64,000 nucleotides of DNA, taken from NCBI RefSeq assembly GCF_017313265.1, contig NZ_JAFLQZ010000004.1, positions 62,001 to 126,000 of the forward strand, given 5' to 3'. Made by a program: the position numbers and the translations under genes. Below the pieces are notes generated by a model. It had not been told where the DNA came from. It saw only the letters and a list, made by a program, of their open reading frames with translations, and ran no database searches. Positions 1 through 8,659 of the stretch are shown here, piece by piece. This stretch comes from Hymenobacter telluris (GTDB lineage: Bacteria > Bacteroidota > Bacteroidia > Cytophagales > Hymenobacteraceae). How positions within the stretch are numbered: the first letter of the stretch is position 1; each line of letters opens with the position of its first letter.

Positions 1-10
1 CTCTTATTCA

Positions 11-673
11 ATGTGTATGTTATTCCGTTCATTTGCTTCCGTGGCCCTACTTATGAGCACGCCTCTGCTTAGTTGTGCTCAATCAACTCCAGTCTCTGCT
101 AATCCGGCGCCAGCGCACCGGTTCTACGTGGGCGTGGGTGCGTATACCAGCAAGCATGAATACTGGGGCAGCCGTGACGGTTTGCCGTCCACTCACCCCA
201 TTCAGGTTACAATTGGCTACCAACTTCAGCCGCGGCTGGCTCTGCAAGTAAGTGGCGTAACTGCCGCCACCAAAGGCGCTAGCTCGGGCGTCGTTCCCCA
301 GCCAAACGGCACGGTACTGCCCTATTCCCAAACGTATGGTAACCGGTCCACCTCTATCTCGTTACTAGGCCGCTATACGCTCACGCGCACCCCGTCTCAC
401 CGGCTACAGGTAGATGGGTTAGGTGGCTTCACGCTGCACCACTACTCGTTTGATGGCACTGGGTCCTATCCTGCTAACTTCCCCGGCGGCGACTACGATC
501 TGCATTCCCGAGACACAGATCTACTACTCACTATAGGCGCGAGCGTGCGCTACCGTCTCAGTTCCCGCTTGGAGGCCGTGGCAGACGGCACGGTAAGCAC
601 TAGCCTGCGAGCCTTACGAGACCTAACCCCAGCGGGTACAGTAGGACTGCGTTACAATTTCGGCCTTCGATAA
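11..673 (+). CDS. small outer-membrane beta-barrel protein (hypothetical)
   Basis: A 220-residue protein with an N-terminal export signal (hydrophobic stretch at about residues 3-18, followed by LLSC, which could also be a lipobox with Cys near residue 22). The rest alternates short polar and aromatic strands (for example RFYVGVGAYTS and TIGYQLQPRLALQVSG) and ends in GLRYNFGLR, the strand pattern expected of an 8-stranded outer-membrane barrel. Start could be ATG 11 or ATG 17. The upstream region is cut off by the window edge. No enzyme motif is visible; the fold call is by pattern only. Confidence 0.6.
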   Translation: MCMLFRSFASVALLMSTPLLSCAQSTPVSANPAPAHRFYVGVGAYTSKHEYWGSRDGLPSTHPIQVTIGYQLQPRLALQVSGVTAATKGASSGVVPQPNGTVLPYSQTYGNRSTSISLLGRYTLTRTPSHRLQVDGLGGFTLHHYSFDGTGSYPANFPGGDYDLHSRDTDLLLTIGASVRYRLSSRLEAVADGTVSTSLRALRDLTPAGTVGLRYNFGLR

Positions 674-752
674 GCGACTCCAGTGGATTACTAAACGGCC
701 CAGCCACACGGCAGCCTGCGTGAAACAGATTTGCCTTTTAAGCAAACTGATT

Positions 753-797
753 GAGTGAAAACACCCCGCAAACTTGGTTTGCGGGGCGTTTTCACTC
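753..797 (+). terminator. intrinsic terminator after the first gene
   Basis: A 21-bp inverted repeat with one mismatch and a 3-nt loop. The arms carry gtgaaaac and the GC-rich core ccccgcaaac / gtttgcgggg. It lies 80 bp after the stop of the first gene and is nearly symmetric, so it could act on both strands. Confidence 0.75.
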
Positions 798-908
798 AGC
801 AGCCTCCCTTGCCCGGCAATGCATAGTATTACTAAATGTAATCTTCCTATTACCGGCCCGACGTATAGAGTGGTCGTACCAAGCCACTGGCACCTGACGG
901 GCAGGCAC

Positions 909-945
909 AAAAAAAAGCCGCCCCCACCCGGAAACGGCTTTTTTG
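909..945 (-). terminator. intrinsic terminator of glnN
   Basis: On the minus strand the order is aaaaaagccg, loop, cggctttttttt: a GC-rich stem with A/T tracts on both sides. It sits about 60 bp past the glnN stop. Confidence 0.75.
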
Positions 946-1002
946 AAATCGATGCACGGAGAAAATTCCCACCCAACTCCGGCCCGATTCTGTACCCTAA
1001 GT

Positions 1003-3192
1003 TTAGTGCCGGAACAAAAGTTCACGGTACTTCACCAGGGGCCAGTCCTCGTCGGCCACCATTAGCTCCAGTTTGTCAACTGAGCGGCGAATGGTGTCGA
1101 AATGTGCTTTGACGGTGTCGCAGTAGGCAAAGGCCCGTTCGCGGGTGTCGTCAACCTTGTTGGCTACTTTGCGAGCATTAACCATGCCATCCACTGTGGT
1201 TTTGATGGTGGCAATGTGCCGCGAAATAGCTTTGATGGTGTCTATGGTTACTTGTGATTCGGTATCGTCGAGGCCTAACTCGCGCAAGCCCCGAACGTTG
1301 GTTACAAGCTTGGTTTGATACGCTACGGCGGTTGGAATGATATGGTTGATGGCCAAATCACCCATTACGCGGCTTTCAATCTGAATCTTTTTGATGTAGT
1401 CTTCCAGCAGAATCTCGTGGCGGGCGTGCAGCTCAACGTGGGAGAAGATGTGGTGCCGCTCGAACAGGGCCGAAGCCTCCGAGGTTACCAGCGCGTCCAG
1501 GGCGTGGGGAGTGGTTGGCACGTTGGCCAGGCCCCGCTTGGCTGCTTCTTCTTTCCATTCGTCGGAGTAGCCGTTGCCCTCAAAACGGATGTTTTTCGAG
1601 CTAATTACGTACTCACGCAGCACTTCTACAATAGCTACTTCCTTCTTCTTACCAGCGTCGATGAGCTTGTCGACTGCCGATTTGAACTCGATAAGCTGCT
1701 CGGCTACAATGGCGTTGAGCACGGTCATGGCCGACGAGCAGTTTGCCGAAGAACCCACGGCACGCAGCTCGAACTTGTTGCCGGTGAAGGCAAACGGCGA
1801 GGTACGGTTCCGGTCGGTATTATCGAGCAGGATGGCTGGAATCTTGTCGATGCCGAGCTTGAGGTAGATATTGTCGCCTTTGTCGAGCGGCACTTTGGCG
1901 GTGCGCTCCAACTCGTCGAGCACCGAGTCCAGCATCGAGCCAACAAATACCGACATGATGGCCGGAGGGGCTTCGTTGGCGCCAAGGCGGTGGTCGTTAG
2001 AGGCCGAAGCAATGCTGGCGCGCAGCAAGTCGCCGTAGGTGTGCACGGCCTTGATGGTGCTGATGAAGAACGCCAGGAACTGGAGATTTTCCTTAGGACG
2101 ACGACCCGGTGCGAGCAGGTTCACGCCCGTATCGGTGCTCATCGCCCAGTTGTTGTGCTTGCCCGAGCCGTTTACGCCGGCGAAAGGCTTCTCGTGCAAG
2201 AGCACCTTGAAATTATGCTTTTCAGCTACCCGCTCCATTACGTCCATCAACAGCTGGTTGTGGTCGACGGCGAGGTTGGCATCTTCGAAGGTTGGGGCGC
2301 ACTCGAACTGGTGCGGTGCCACTTCGTTGTGGCGGGTACGCAACGGAATACCCAGCTTGTTGGCTTCTTCTTCGTACTCCAGCATGAAGGCGTGCACCCG
2401 GCTCGGAATCGAACCGAAGTAGTGGTCTTCGAGCTGCTGACCCTTAGCCGGAGCGTGGCCAAACAGCGTGCGGCCCGTCATAATCAAATCGGGGCGAGCT
2501 GCATACAAGGCTTTATCAACCAGGAAATACTCTTGCTCGATGCCGAGGGTGGTGTGCACCCGGTTTACATCCTTGTCGAAGTACTGACAAACGTCAACCG
2601 CTGCTTTTTCCAACGCCGCCAACGACTTCAGCAAAGGCGCTTTGTAGTCGAGGGCCTCGCCGGTGTAGGCGACGAAGATGGTAGGGATGCAAAGCGTTTT
2701 GGCGCCGGCCGTTTCAATGATGAAAGCAGGCGAAGTAGGATCCCAGGCGGTGTAGCCGCGGGCTTCGAAGGTGTTACGGATACCGCCGTTCGGGAACGAC
2801 GAAGCATCCGGCTCCTGCTGCACCAGCGCCGAGCCCTTGAAGTTTTCAATCGGACGACCGTCCGAATTCAAGTCAAAAAACGAATCGTGCTTTTCGGCGG
2901 TAGCGCCGGTCAGGGGCTGGAACCAGTGCGTGTAGTGCGTCGCGCCCTTCGACATGGCCCAGGTTTTCATGGCCGAAGCCACGGCATCGGCCACGCTGTG
3001 CTCTACCGGGGAGCTTTGCTTGATAGCAGCTTGCAGCTTTTTGAAATACTCGCCGGGCATGGTAGCCCGCATAGCCTCCAAGTTAAAGACGTTTTTCCCA
3101 AAACTGTCGGAGCGACGCTCACTGCTGCTCTGTGGGACCAGGGTTTTGCGCTGGTCAACTAACTCAAGTGCTTTAAAGCGGAGAATTGCCAT
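1003..3192 (-). CDS. glnN: type III glutamine synthetase
   Basis: ATP-dependent ligation of ammonia to glutamate, cytoplasmic, the main nitrogen-assimilation enzyme of many Bacteroidota. The 729-residue length from the start MAILRFKALE is the usual size for GSIII and far above the ~450-470 of GSI. Visible family signatures: LGIEQEYF at about 216-223 (metal-binding glutamates), RTRHNEVAPHQFE, NGSGKHNNW, and NRTSPFAFTGNKFELRA for ATP and glutamate binding. An upstream in-frame ATG at 3243 would add 17 atypical residues; the 3192 start is preferred because MAILRFKALELVDQRK matches the family N-terminus and leaves room for the promoter at 3241-3272. Monocistronic, with its own terminator. Confidence 0.97.
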   Translation of the reverse strand: MAILRFKALELVDQRKTLVPQSSSERRSDSFGKNVFNLEAMRATMPGEYFKKLQAAIKQSSPVEHSVADAVASAMKTWAMSKGATHYTHWFQPLTGATAEKHDSFFDLNSDGRPIENFKGSALVQQEPDASSFPNGGIRNTFEARGYTAWDPTSPAFIIETAGAKTLCIPTIFVAYTGEALDYKAPLLKSLAALEKAAVDVCQYFDKDVNRVHTTLGIEQEYFLVDKALYAARPDLIMTGRTLFGHAPAKGQQLEDHYFGSIPSRVHAFMLEYEEEANKLGIPLRTRHNEVAPHQFECAPTFEDANLAVDHNQLLMDVMERVAEKHNFKVLLHEKPFAGVNGSGKHNNWAMSTDTGVNLLAPGRRPKENLQFLAFFISTIKAVHTYGDLLRASIASASNDHRLGANEAPPAIMSVFVGSMLDSVLDELERTAKVPLDKGDNIYLKLGIDKIPAILLDNTDRNRTSPFAFTGNKFELRAVGSSANCSSAMTVLNAIVAEQLIEFKSAVDKLIDAGKKKEVAIVEVLREYVISSKNIRFEGNGYSDEWKEEAAKRGLANVPTTPHALDALVTSEASALFERHHIFSHVELHARHEILLEDYIKKIQIESRVMGDLAINHIIPTAVAYQTKLVTNVRGLRELGLDDTESQVTIDTIKAISRHIATIKTTVDGMVNARKVANKVDDTRERAFAYCDTVKAHFDTIRRSVDKLELMVADEDWPLVKYRELLFRH

Positions 3193-3240
3193 GAAACGAG
3201 TAAACGGAGAAGCTTGATTTTCTACTTGGTTTGGTACCGG

Positions 3241-3272
3241 CAAATGTGGAGTTCATTTTTCTTTTTTCCAAA
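3241..3272 (-). promoter_or_regulatory. predicted Bacteroidota-type promoter of glnN
   Basis: Minus strand reads TTTG (3272-3269), 20 nt, then CACATTTG (3248-3241). This fits the known -33 TTTG / -7 TAnnTTTG layout with one mismatch in the -7 box (CA for TA). It would give a leader of about 45 nt. Confidence 0.5.
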
Positions 3273-3502
3273 TACCCCCTCCTTTTTATTGATCCCTCCT
3301 GCAATATCCTATGCATTTTCAGTGCCCCCCCCCTTTCAAAAGCTATAGGTGTCTACAATTTTCATTGAAATAGAGAGAACATAGGCTAATTGCAGAATAT
3401 CATCCGGATACTGAAAAGTAAGTTAGTGGTCACTATGGCAAGCTCAACCATTGACACCGTGCAAAAGTACCGGCGCAAACCCAAATACGAGGTTAGGGCC
3501 GT

Positions 3503-3510
3503 TACCTTTG
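3503..3510 (+). promoter_or_regulatory. -7 box TACCTTTG 4 nt before a GTG start
   Basis: An exact TAnnTTTG box ends at 3510 and the GTG start is at 3515. With the usual distance from the -7 box to the transcription start, the mRNA would begin at or next to the start codon (leaderless). Confidence 0.6.
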
Positions 3511-3514
3511 CGGC

Positions 3515-5374
3515 GTGAAAAACCGATTTTCCTTTCAGTGGCGCTACTTTCTGTTTTGGCTGATCTTTTTTGTGGTAGCCAAGTCACTGTTTCTTGTTTA
3601 CCATTTCACTAAATCGGCGACTTTGCCGGCGGGTACGCTTGCGGGTATCTTCGGCTATGGGCTGCGGCTCGATGCGTCGGCTACGGCTTACCTAAGCGTG
3701 GTGCCTTTCGTGCTTTTTACGCTGGGCAGCCTAGTGGGGCCGCGCTTTCCACTGGCGGCGCTGGTGAAAAGCTACACGGCGGTGGCTGGCCTGTTGGTGG
3801 CGCTGCTCACCGTTGCCGATTTAGAGCTTTACCGCACCTGGGGATTTCGCCTGGATGCCACCCCGCTGCAATACCTGGATTCGCCCGCGGAAATGGCGGC
3901 TTCAGCGGGTAGCGCACCGCTGCTGGTGCTTGGGCTGGCGTTGGCGGGGTTGGTAGTGGCCGGAATACTCCTATATAATAAGGTAGTAGGCGCCATCCCG
4001 GCCCTGCCTGCTGGCTTCGGGCGGGGCCGGGCGGCGCTGGCGGGGCTGCTGTACACGGCGCTGCTGGTAGTGCCGTTGCGCGGCGGGGTGCAACAGATTC
4101 CCGTCAACCAGAGCGACGTGTATTTTGCGGCTGTGCCGTTTGCCAACCACGCCGCCGTAAACGTGCCCTGGAACGTGGCCAACTCACTGCGGCTGCGCGA
4201 CACCAACACCGGCCGCTACCGCTTCATGGCCGACTCGGTGGCTACTCGCCTGGTTGAGCCGCTCTACACGTACGCCACGCCAACTGCTGATACTGCCACG
4301 CATAACTTGCTGCGTACCAGCCGGCCCAATGTAGTCTTCATTATTCTGGAGAGCTTCACTTCCAAGCTGGTGGGCAGTGTGGGCGGCGAGGCGGGCGTAA
4401 CCCCCAACCTCGACAGCCTGGCCCGTACTGGGGTATTGTTCAACAACATATATGCCGCCGGCGACCGGAGCCAGAAGGGGTTGGTGGCGTTGCTGTCCGG
4501 CTTTCCTAATCAGCCGAATACCAGCATCATCAAGTACCCACGCAAAACCGAACAGTTGCCGCACCTGTGCCAGTCGCTGAAGCCGGCGGGGTACCGGTCC
4601 AGCTACTACTACGGGGGCGAATTGGCGTTTGCCAACATGAAAAGCTACCTCGTCACGGCGGGCTACGAGCGGTTTACGGAGCGCAACGACTTTGCCAAGC
4701 GCGAGCAGAACTCGAAGTGGGGCGCCCACGACCATGTGCTGTTCGACCGGGTGCTGCGGGATTTGCGGACGCAGCCGCAGCCGTTTTTCAGCACTATCTT
4801 CACCTTAAGCAGCCACGAGCCGTTTGATATTCCGATTGCGCGCAAGTTTCCTGGTACCACCGAAACGGCACTATTTCGCAACTCGGTGTACTATACCGAT
4901 TGGGCGCTGGGCCGCTTCCTGCGCGAGGCTCGCCAGCAACCCTGGTACGACAACACGCTGCTGGTGCTGGTAGCCGACCACGGCCACCACCTGCCCGGCG
5001 ACGACAATGTAGAGGACCCCGCCAAATTTCGGATTCCGCTGGTGCTGGCCGGCGGGGCACTTCGGCCCGAAGCGCGGGGCCGCGTTGTGACGGGCATCGG
5101 CTCCCAAACCGACGTGGCGGCTACCTTGCTGGCCCAATTGCAACTGCCCGCCAGCACCTACCGCTGGAGCCGCGACCTGCTGCGCCCGGTGCAACAGCCC
5201 GCGGCCTTTTACTGCTACACCGACGGTTTCGGCTTCGTTTCGCCCGCTGGCATCCTCACTTTCGACAATGTTTCGCGCCGCCCCACCAGCCCTACGGCCG
5301 GGTTGCCCGCCGCTCAACTCAAGCAAGGCCAGGCGTATCAGCAGCTGAGCTACGAGGATTATCTGGCGAAATAG
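3515..5374 (+). CDS. LtaS-like / sulfatase-fold membrane phosphotransferase
   Basis: A 619-residue inner-membrane protein: about five hydrophobic segments in residues 10-190, then a periplasmic alkaline-phosphatase/sulfatase-fold domain from about 270. Visible active-site elements are RPNVVFIILESF with metal ligand E279, GDRSQKG where S319 is the likely nucleophile (Thr in Gram-positive LtaS), SSHEPF with H434, and VADHGHH with D488/H489. The architecture is that of lipoteichoic-acid-synthase-like and phosphoethanolamine or phosphoglycerol transferases; in a Gram-negative the acceptor is probably lipid A, a glycan or a lipid, but this cannot be read from sequence. The start is GTG, chosen for its position 4 nt after the promoter box. 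The next gene is co-oriented 123 bp downstream. Confidence 0.85.
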   Translation: MKNRFSFQWRYFLFWLIFFVVAKSLFLVYHFTKSATLPAGTLAGIFGYGLRLDASATAYLSVVPFVLFTLGSLVGPRFPLAALVKSYTAVAGLLVALLTVADLELYRTWGFRLDATPLQYLDSPAEMAASAGSAPLLVLGLALAGLVVAGILLYNKVVGAIPALPAGFGRGRAALAGLLYTALLVVPLRGGVQQIPVNQSDVYFAAVPFANHAAVNVPWNVANSLRLRDTNTGRYRFMADSVATRLVEPLYTYATPTADTATHNLLRTSRPNVVFIILESFTSKLVGSVGGEAGVTPNLDSLARTGVLFNNIYAAGDRSQKGLVALLSGFPNQPNTSIIKYPRKTEQLPHLCQSLKPAGYRSSYYYGGELAFANMKSYLVTAGYERFTERNDFAKREQNSKWGAHDHVLFDRVLRDLRTQPQPFFSTIFTLSSHEPFDIPIARKFPGTTETALFRNSVYYTDWALGRFLREARQQPWYDNTLLVLVADHGHHLPGDDNVEDPAKFRIPLVLAGGALRPEARGRVVTGIGSQTDVAATLLAQLQLPASTYRWSRDLLRPVQQPAAFYCYTDGFGFVSPAGILTFDNVSRRPTSPTAGLPAAQLKQGQAYQQLSYEDYLAK

Positions 5375-5497
5375 CCTTTTCCGCTGCGGGAAAGCAAATA
5401 GCTGGGGCCTTCAGGAGGGCGCAGGAGGGCGGCGTGCGTTGCAAGCCGGTTCTTGCGCTTCGTCCTTACTTCCAAGTTGACCTTTTCACGTCGTATA

Positions 5498-6526
5498 ATG
5501 CACTACCTCCGCTTTCTGCTTGCTTTTACGCTCTTGGTTTCCACTGCCAGCTTGGCCCAACAGAAGCCCGCCGGTAAGCTCGCGCCCAAGCCGTTGTTTC
5601 GGGACCCGGTGTATGATGGGGCCGCCGACCCGGTGGTTATCTGGAATAAGCAAGAGAAAAAGTGGTTTATGCTGTATACCAACCGCCGGGCCACCGATAC
5701 CACAGCCACGGGCGTTACCTGGGTGCACGGCACGCGCATCGGTATTGCCGAATCGGTGGACGGGGCCACCTGGCGCTACCGCGACACGGCCAATATCAAC
5801 TACCGCCCCACCCCGCAGTACACCCACTGGGCGCCCGATGTAGTGGAGGCCAACGGCTTGTACCACATGTTTCTGACCTACGTGCCCGGCATTTTCACCG
5901 ACTGGAACCACCCGCGCAACATTCTGCACCTCACCAGCCCCGACTTGCTGAATTGGAAGTACGAATCGACCCTGAAGCTAGCTACCGATAAGGTGATTGA
6001 TGCCAGCGTGTACCAATTGCCCGACGGTACTTGGCGCATGTGGTACAACAACGAGCGGGATGGCAAAAGCATTTACTACGCCGACAGCCCCGACCTCTAT
6101 ACCTGGCAGGACAAGGGCAAGGCGCTGGCAGAGCGTGGCGAAGGCCCGAAAGTATTTCAGTGGCAGGGCCGCTACTGGATGGTGATTGACAAATGGAAAG
6201 GCTTGGGCGTGTATAGCTCCTCTGACCTCAAGCAGTGGCAGGCCCAGCCCGAGCGGCTGTTGGAGCTGCCCGGCCAGGGCCCGTTCGACCAGGCCATTGG
6301 GGGCCACCCCGATGTAGTGGTGCAGGGCGACCGGGCCTACCTGTTTTACTTCACCCACCCGGCCCGCACGCAGGGTACGCCTTCGGCCGCCAGCACCATT
6401 GACACCAAACGCAGCCTGATTCAGGTGGTCGAGCTGCACTACAAAGACGGTACTATCACCGCCAACCGCGACCAGCCGACTTATATCAAGCTAGCCCCCG
6501 CCACCAGCAAGAAACGCCGCAAATAA
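5498..6526 (+). CDS. secreted GH43-like (five-bladed propeller) glycosidase
   Basis: A 342-residue protein with a signal peptide (MHYLRFLLAFTLLVSTASLAQ). The mature part begins with the pattern of clan GH-F/J-type propellers: LFRDPVYDGAADPVVIWN, where the Asp of ADPVV is the likely catalytic base, then WFMLYTNRRA and THWAPDVVEANGLYHMFLTY, typical blade repeats. It is close in style to the GH43/GH117 proteins of Bacteroidota that act on plant or algal glycans; the exact substrate is not determinable. A longer upstream reading would add 15 residues before a better signal peptide, so ATG 5498 is chosen. It ends in a KKRRK tail. Confidence 0.8.
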   Translation: MHYLRFLLAFTLLVSTASLAQQKPAGKLAPKPLFRDPVYDGAADPVVIWNKQEKKWFMLYTNRRATDTTATGVTWVHGTRIGIAESVDGATWRYRDTANINYRPTPQYTHWAPDVVEANGLYHMFLTYVPGIFTDWNHPRNILHLTSPDLLNWKYESTLKLATDKVIDASVYQLPDGTWRMWYNNERDGKSIYYADSPDLYTWQDKGKALAERGEGPKVFQWQGRYWMVIDKWKGLGVYSSSDLKQWQAQPERLLELPGQGPFDQAIGGHPDVVVQGDRAYLFYFTHPARTQGTPSAASTIDTKRSLIQVVELHYKDGTITANRDQPTYIKLAPATSKKRRK

Positions 6527-6580
6527 CCCTGGCGGCACTACTTGACACTAATTTTGAACTTGCTGTATTTCAGGTGGGCT

Positions 6581-6588
6581 TACCTTTG
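6581..6588 (+). promoter_or_regulatory. -7 box TACCTTTG
   Basis: Exact TAnnTTTG with TTG 18 nt upstream (6560-6562). It lies 11 nt before the ATG at 6600, so the leader would be only a few nucleotides. Confidence 0.6.
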
Positions 6589-6599
6589 CTTGCAATGCT

Positions 6600-6995
6600 A
6601 TGACCGAATTGCTTTTCGTATACAATGCCGATAGTGGTCTGCTGAACGCAACGGTGGATTTCTTCCACAAAATCATTTCGCCGGCCACCTACACCTGCTC
6701 GTTGTGCGCCGTTACGTACGGCAAGCAGAGCATGCGGCCCGACTGGCGCGAGTTTGTGGCAGAATTACCGGTTAAAACCACTTTCCTGCACCGCGACGAG
6801 CTGCGTAAGCTGCACCCGGAACTAACGCATCATCCATTGCCAGCGGCTTTTCGGCGGGATGCGGGCAGCTCGTGGCGCTTGTTTTTGACCAATTTCGAGC
6901 TAGACCACAGCGACCTGCCCGCCCTCATGCGGCTGGTTCGTAATCAGGTGGAAGCGGATGTAAATCAGGCGGCTTCGCAGCGTTCTGGTAGCTAG
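6600..6995 (+). CDS. conserved Bacteroidota hypothetical protein
   Basis: A 131-residue cytoplasmic protein starting MTELLFVYNADSGLLNATVD, with SLCAVTYG at about 34-41 (a single Cys) and FLHRDELRKLHPEL in the middle. I recognise this as a style of small conserved protein in Bacteroidota but know no function. A preceding ATG at 6595 runs straight into a stop, so 6600 is the start. mtaB follows in the same direction but has its own promoter box. Confidence 0.65.
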   Translation: MTELLFVYNADSGLLNATVDFFHKIISPATYTCSLCAVTYGKQSMRPDWREFVAELPVKTTFLHRDELRKLHPELTHHPLPAAFRRDAGSSWRLFLTNFELDHSDLPALMRLVRNQVEADVNQAASQRSGS

Positions 6996-7021
6996 CCGCG
7001 GGGTTACTCGGCGCCCGGTTG

Positions 7022-7029
7022 TATCTTTG
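7022..7029 (+). promoter_or_regulatory. -7 box TATCTTTG upstream of mtaB
   Basis: Exact TAnnTTTG, 21 nt before the GTG start of mtaB. Confidence 0.55.
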
Positions 7030-7050
7030 CGGTCTTGTTCGTGAATAACC

Positions 7051-8391
7051 GTGGAAAACAAAAAAGTTGCCTTTTATACGCTGGGCTGCAAGCTCAACTT
7101 CTCGGAAACGTCGGCCATTGGCCGGCAGTTTGAGGAGCATGGCTTCGAGAAAGTGCCCTTTGAAGATGCCGCCGACATCTACGTCATCAATACCTGCTCG
7201 GTAACCGACCACGCCGACCGCAAATGCCGGAAAGTGGTGAAAGAAGCTCTGAAGCACAATCCGGAGGCTTTTGTAACCGTAGTGGGCTGCTATGCGCAGC
7301 TCAAGCCCCAGGAAATAGCCGAAATTCCGGGCGTGCACGCCGTGCTGGGCGCCGCCGAAAAGTTTCAGTTGGTGGAAACGCTGGCGGGCTTCCGTAAGCC
7401 GGAGGCCGGCGCGCCGGGTCACGTACACGCTTCGCCTATTGCCGCCGCCACCGAGTTTCATGCGGCCCACTCCTTCGGCGACCGGACCCGCACTTTCCTG
7501 AAAGTGCAGGACGGCTGCGACTATTCCTGCTCGTTCTGCACGATTCCGCTGGCCCGTGGCAACAGCCGCTCCAACTCGGTGCAGAGCGTGGTGGAACGGG
7601 TGCAGAAGCTTGCCGAAACCGGCGTGAAGGAAATCGTGCTGACCGGCGTCAACCTCGGCGACTTTGGCTTGCAGGGCCCAACGCGGGAGCGGAAAGAAAA
7701 CTTCTACGACCTGGTACAAGCCCTGGATGAGGTGGAAGGCATCGAGCGGTTCCGCATCAGCAGCTGCGAGCCGAACCTGCTTTCCGATGAGATTATCCGG
7801 TTTGTGGCGCGCTCCAAGCGGTTTATGCCGCACTTCCACATTCCGTTGCAGTCGGGCTCCAACAAGATTCTGGGGCTGATGCGTCGCCGCTACCGTCGGG
7901 AGTTGTACGTGGAGCGGGTGCAACTCATCAAGGAGCTGATGCCGCACGCCTGCATTGGAGTTGACGTTATTGTGGGTTTCCCTGGCGAAACGGAGGCGGA
8001 ATTTCTGGAAACCTACCAGTTTTTGAATGAGCTGGATGTTAGCTACCTGCACGTTTTCCCGTACTCGGAGCGCGAAAACACGCTGGCTCCCACCCTGCCC
8101 GGCCGGGTGCAAGACCGGCACCGGCACGAGCGCACCACCCAGCTCCGCACCCTGTCAGAGAAGAAGAAGCGCCATTTCTACGAGCAGCACGTGGGCGCCG
8201 AAACCGCCGTGCTGTTTGAAGACGACGTGACCAACGGTCAGATGGAAGGCTTCACGCCCAACTACATTCGGGTGGTAGCCAAATACGACCCGCTCCTGGT
8301 AGGCGAGTTGAAGCGCCTGCGCCTAACCGCCGTGAATCCGCAGAACCTAATGGAAGCCGAAGAGTTGGGCGTTGAGGTCTTCCAGCACTAA
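7051..8391 (+). CDS. mtaB: tRNA t6A37 methylthiotransferase MtaB
   Basis: Radical-SAM enzyme that adds the 2-methylthio group to t6A at position 37 of ANN-decoding tRNAs, giving ms2t6A. The N-terminal domain carries the three auxiliary-cluster cysteines (GCKLN C13, NTCS C49, GCYAQ C80). The radical-SAM CxxxCxxC is at C156, C160 and C163 (GCDYSCSFCTIP). The 446-residue length and the start KKVAFYTLGCKLN separate it from MiaB, which is also in this window at 25528. Start codon GTG at 7051. Ends before a strong terminator. Confidence 0.95.
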   Translation: MENKKVAFYTLGCKLNFSETSAIGRQFEEHGFEKVPFEDAADIYVINTCSVTDHADRKCRKVVKEALKHNPEAFVTVVGCYAQLKPQEIAEIPGVHAVLGAAEKFQLVETLAGFRKPEAGAPGHVHASPIAAATEFHAAHSFGDRTRTFLKVQDGCDYSCSFCTIPLARGNSRSNSVQSVVERVQKLAETGVKEIVLTGVNLGDFGLQGPTRERKENFYDLVQALDEVEGIERFRISSCEPNLLSDEIIRFVARSKRFMPHFHIPLQSGSNKILGLMRRRYRRELYVERVQLIKELMPHACIGVDVIVGFPGETEAEFLETYQFLNELDVSYLHVFPYSERENTLAPTLPGRVQDRHRHERTTQLRTLSEKKKRHFYEQHVGAETAVLFEDDVTNGQMEGFTPNYIRVVAKYDPLLVGELKRLRLTAVNPQNLMEAEELGVEVFQH

Positions 8392-8414
8392 GTCGCTAAA
8401 TTATTCTTTACTAC

Positions 8415-8458
8415 AAATGCAAAAGCGGCAACTCTGTTGAGTTGCCGCTTTTGCATTT
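8415..8458. terminator. strong terminator after mtaB
   Basis: A perfect 19-bp inverted repeat (aaatgcaaaagcggcaact and its complement) with a 6-nt loop; T-rich on both outer sides. Confidence 0.85.
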
Positions 8459-8659
8459 AGCAAGTAGCACATTGGTTGAACTTGCAGCACCTCGTTCGGC
8501 GCAGCCTCTTATTTGACTGTCCTCACAAAAAGCAACGCCACGGGCGGCTACAGAATTGCGCCAAATTTCCTATTCATTTTTGCTTCATCTAAACTTCATG
8601 TCTACCACACGTTGCTCAGGTAGCATTTATTCCATCATCCAAATCTTTCTTTTGGCTTT

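Larger units (their letters stand above)
674..1002. other. gene-free stretch between two convergent genes
   Basis: It holds the two terminators listed separately (753-797 and 909-945). Nothing else convincing is seen: open frames here are short and have no protein-like composition. Confidence 0.5.

Noticed and set aside
1315..3162. A 615-codon open frame antisense to glnN
   Set aside because: Shadow of a highly expressed GC-rich gene; no start context, no family features.
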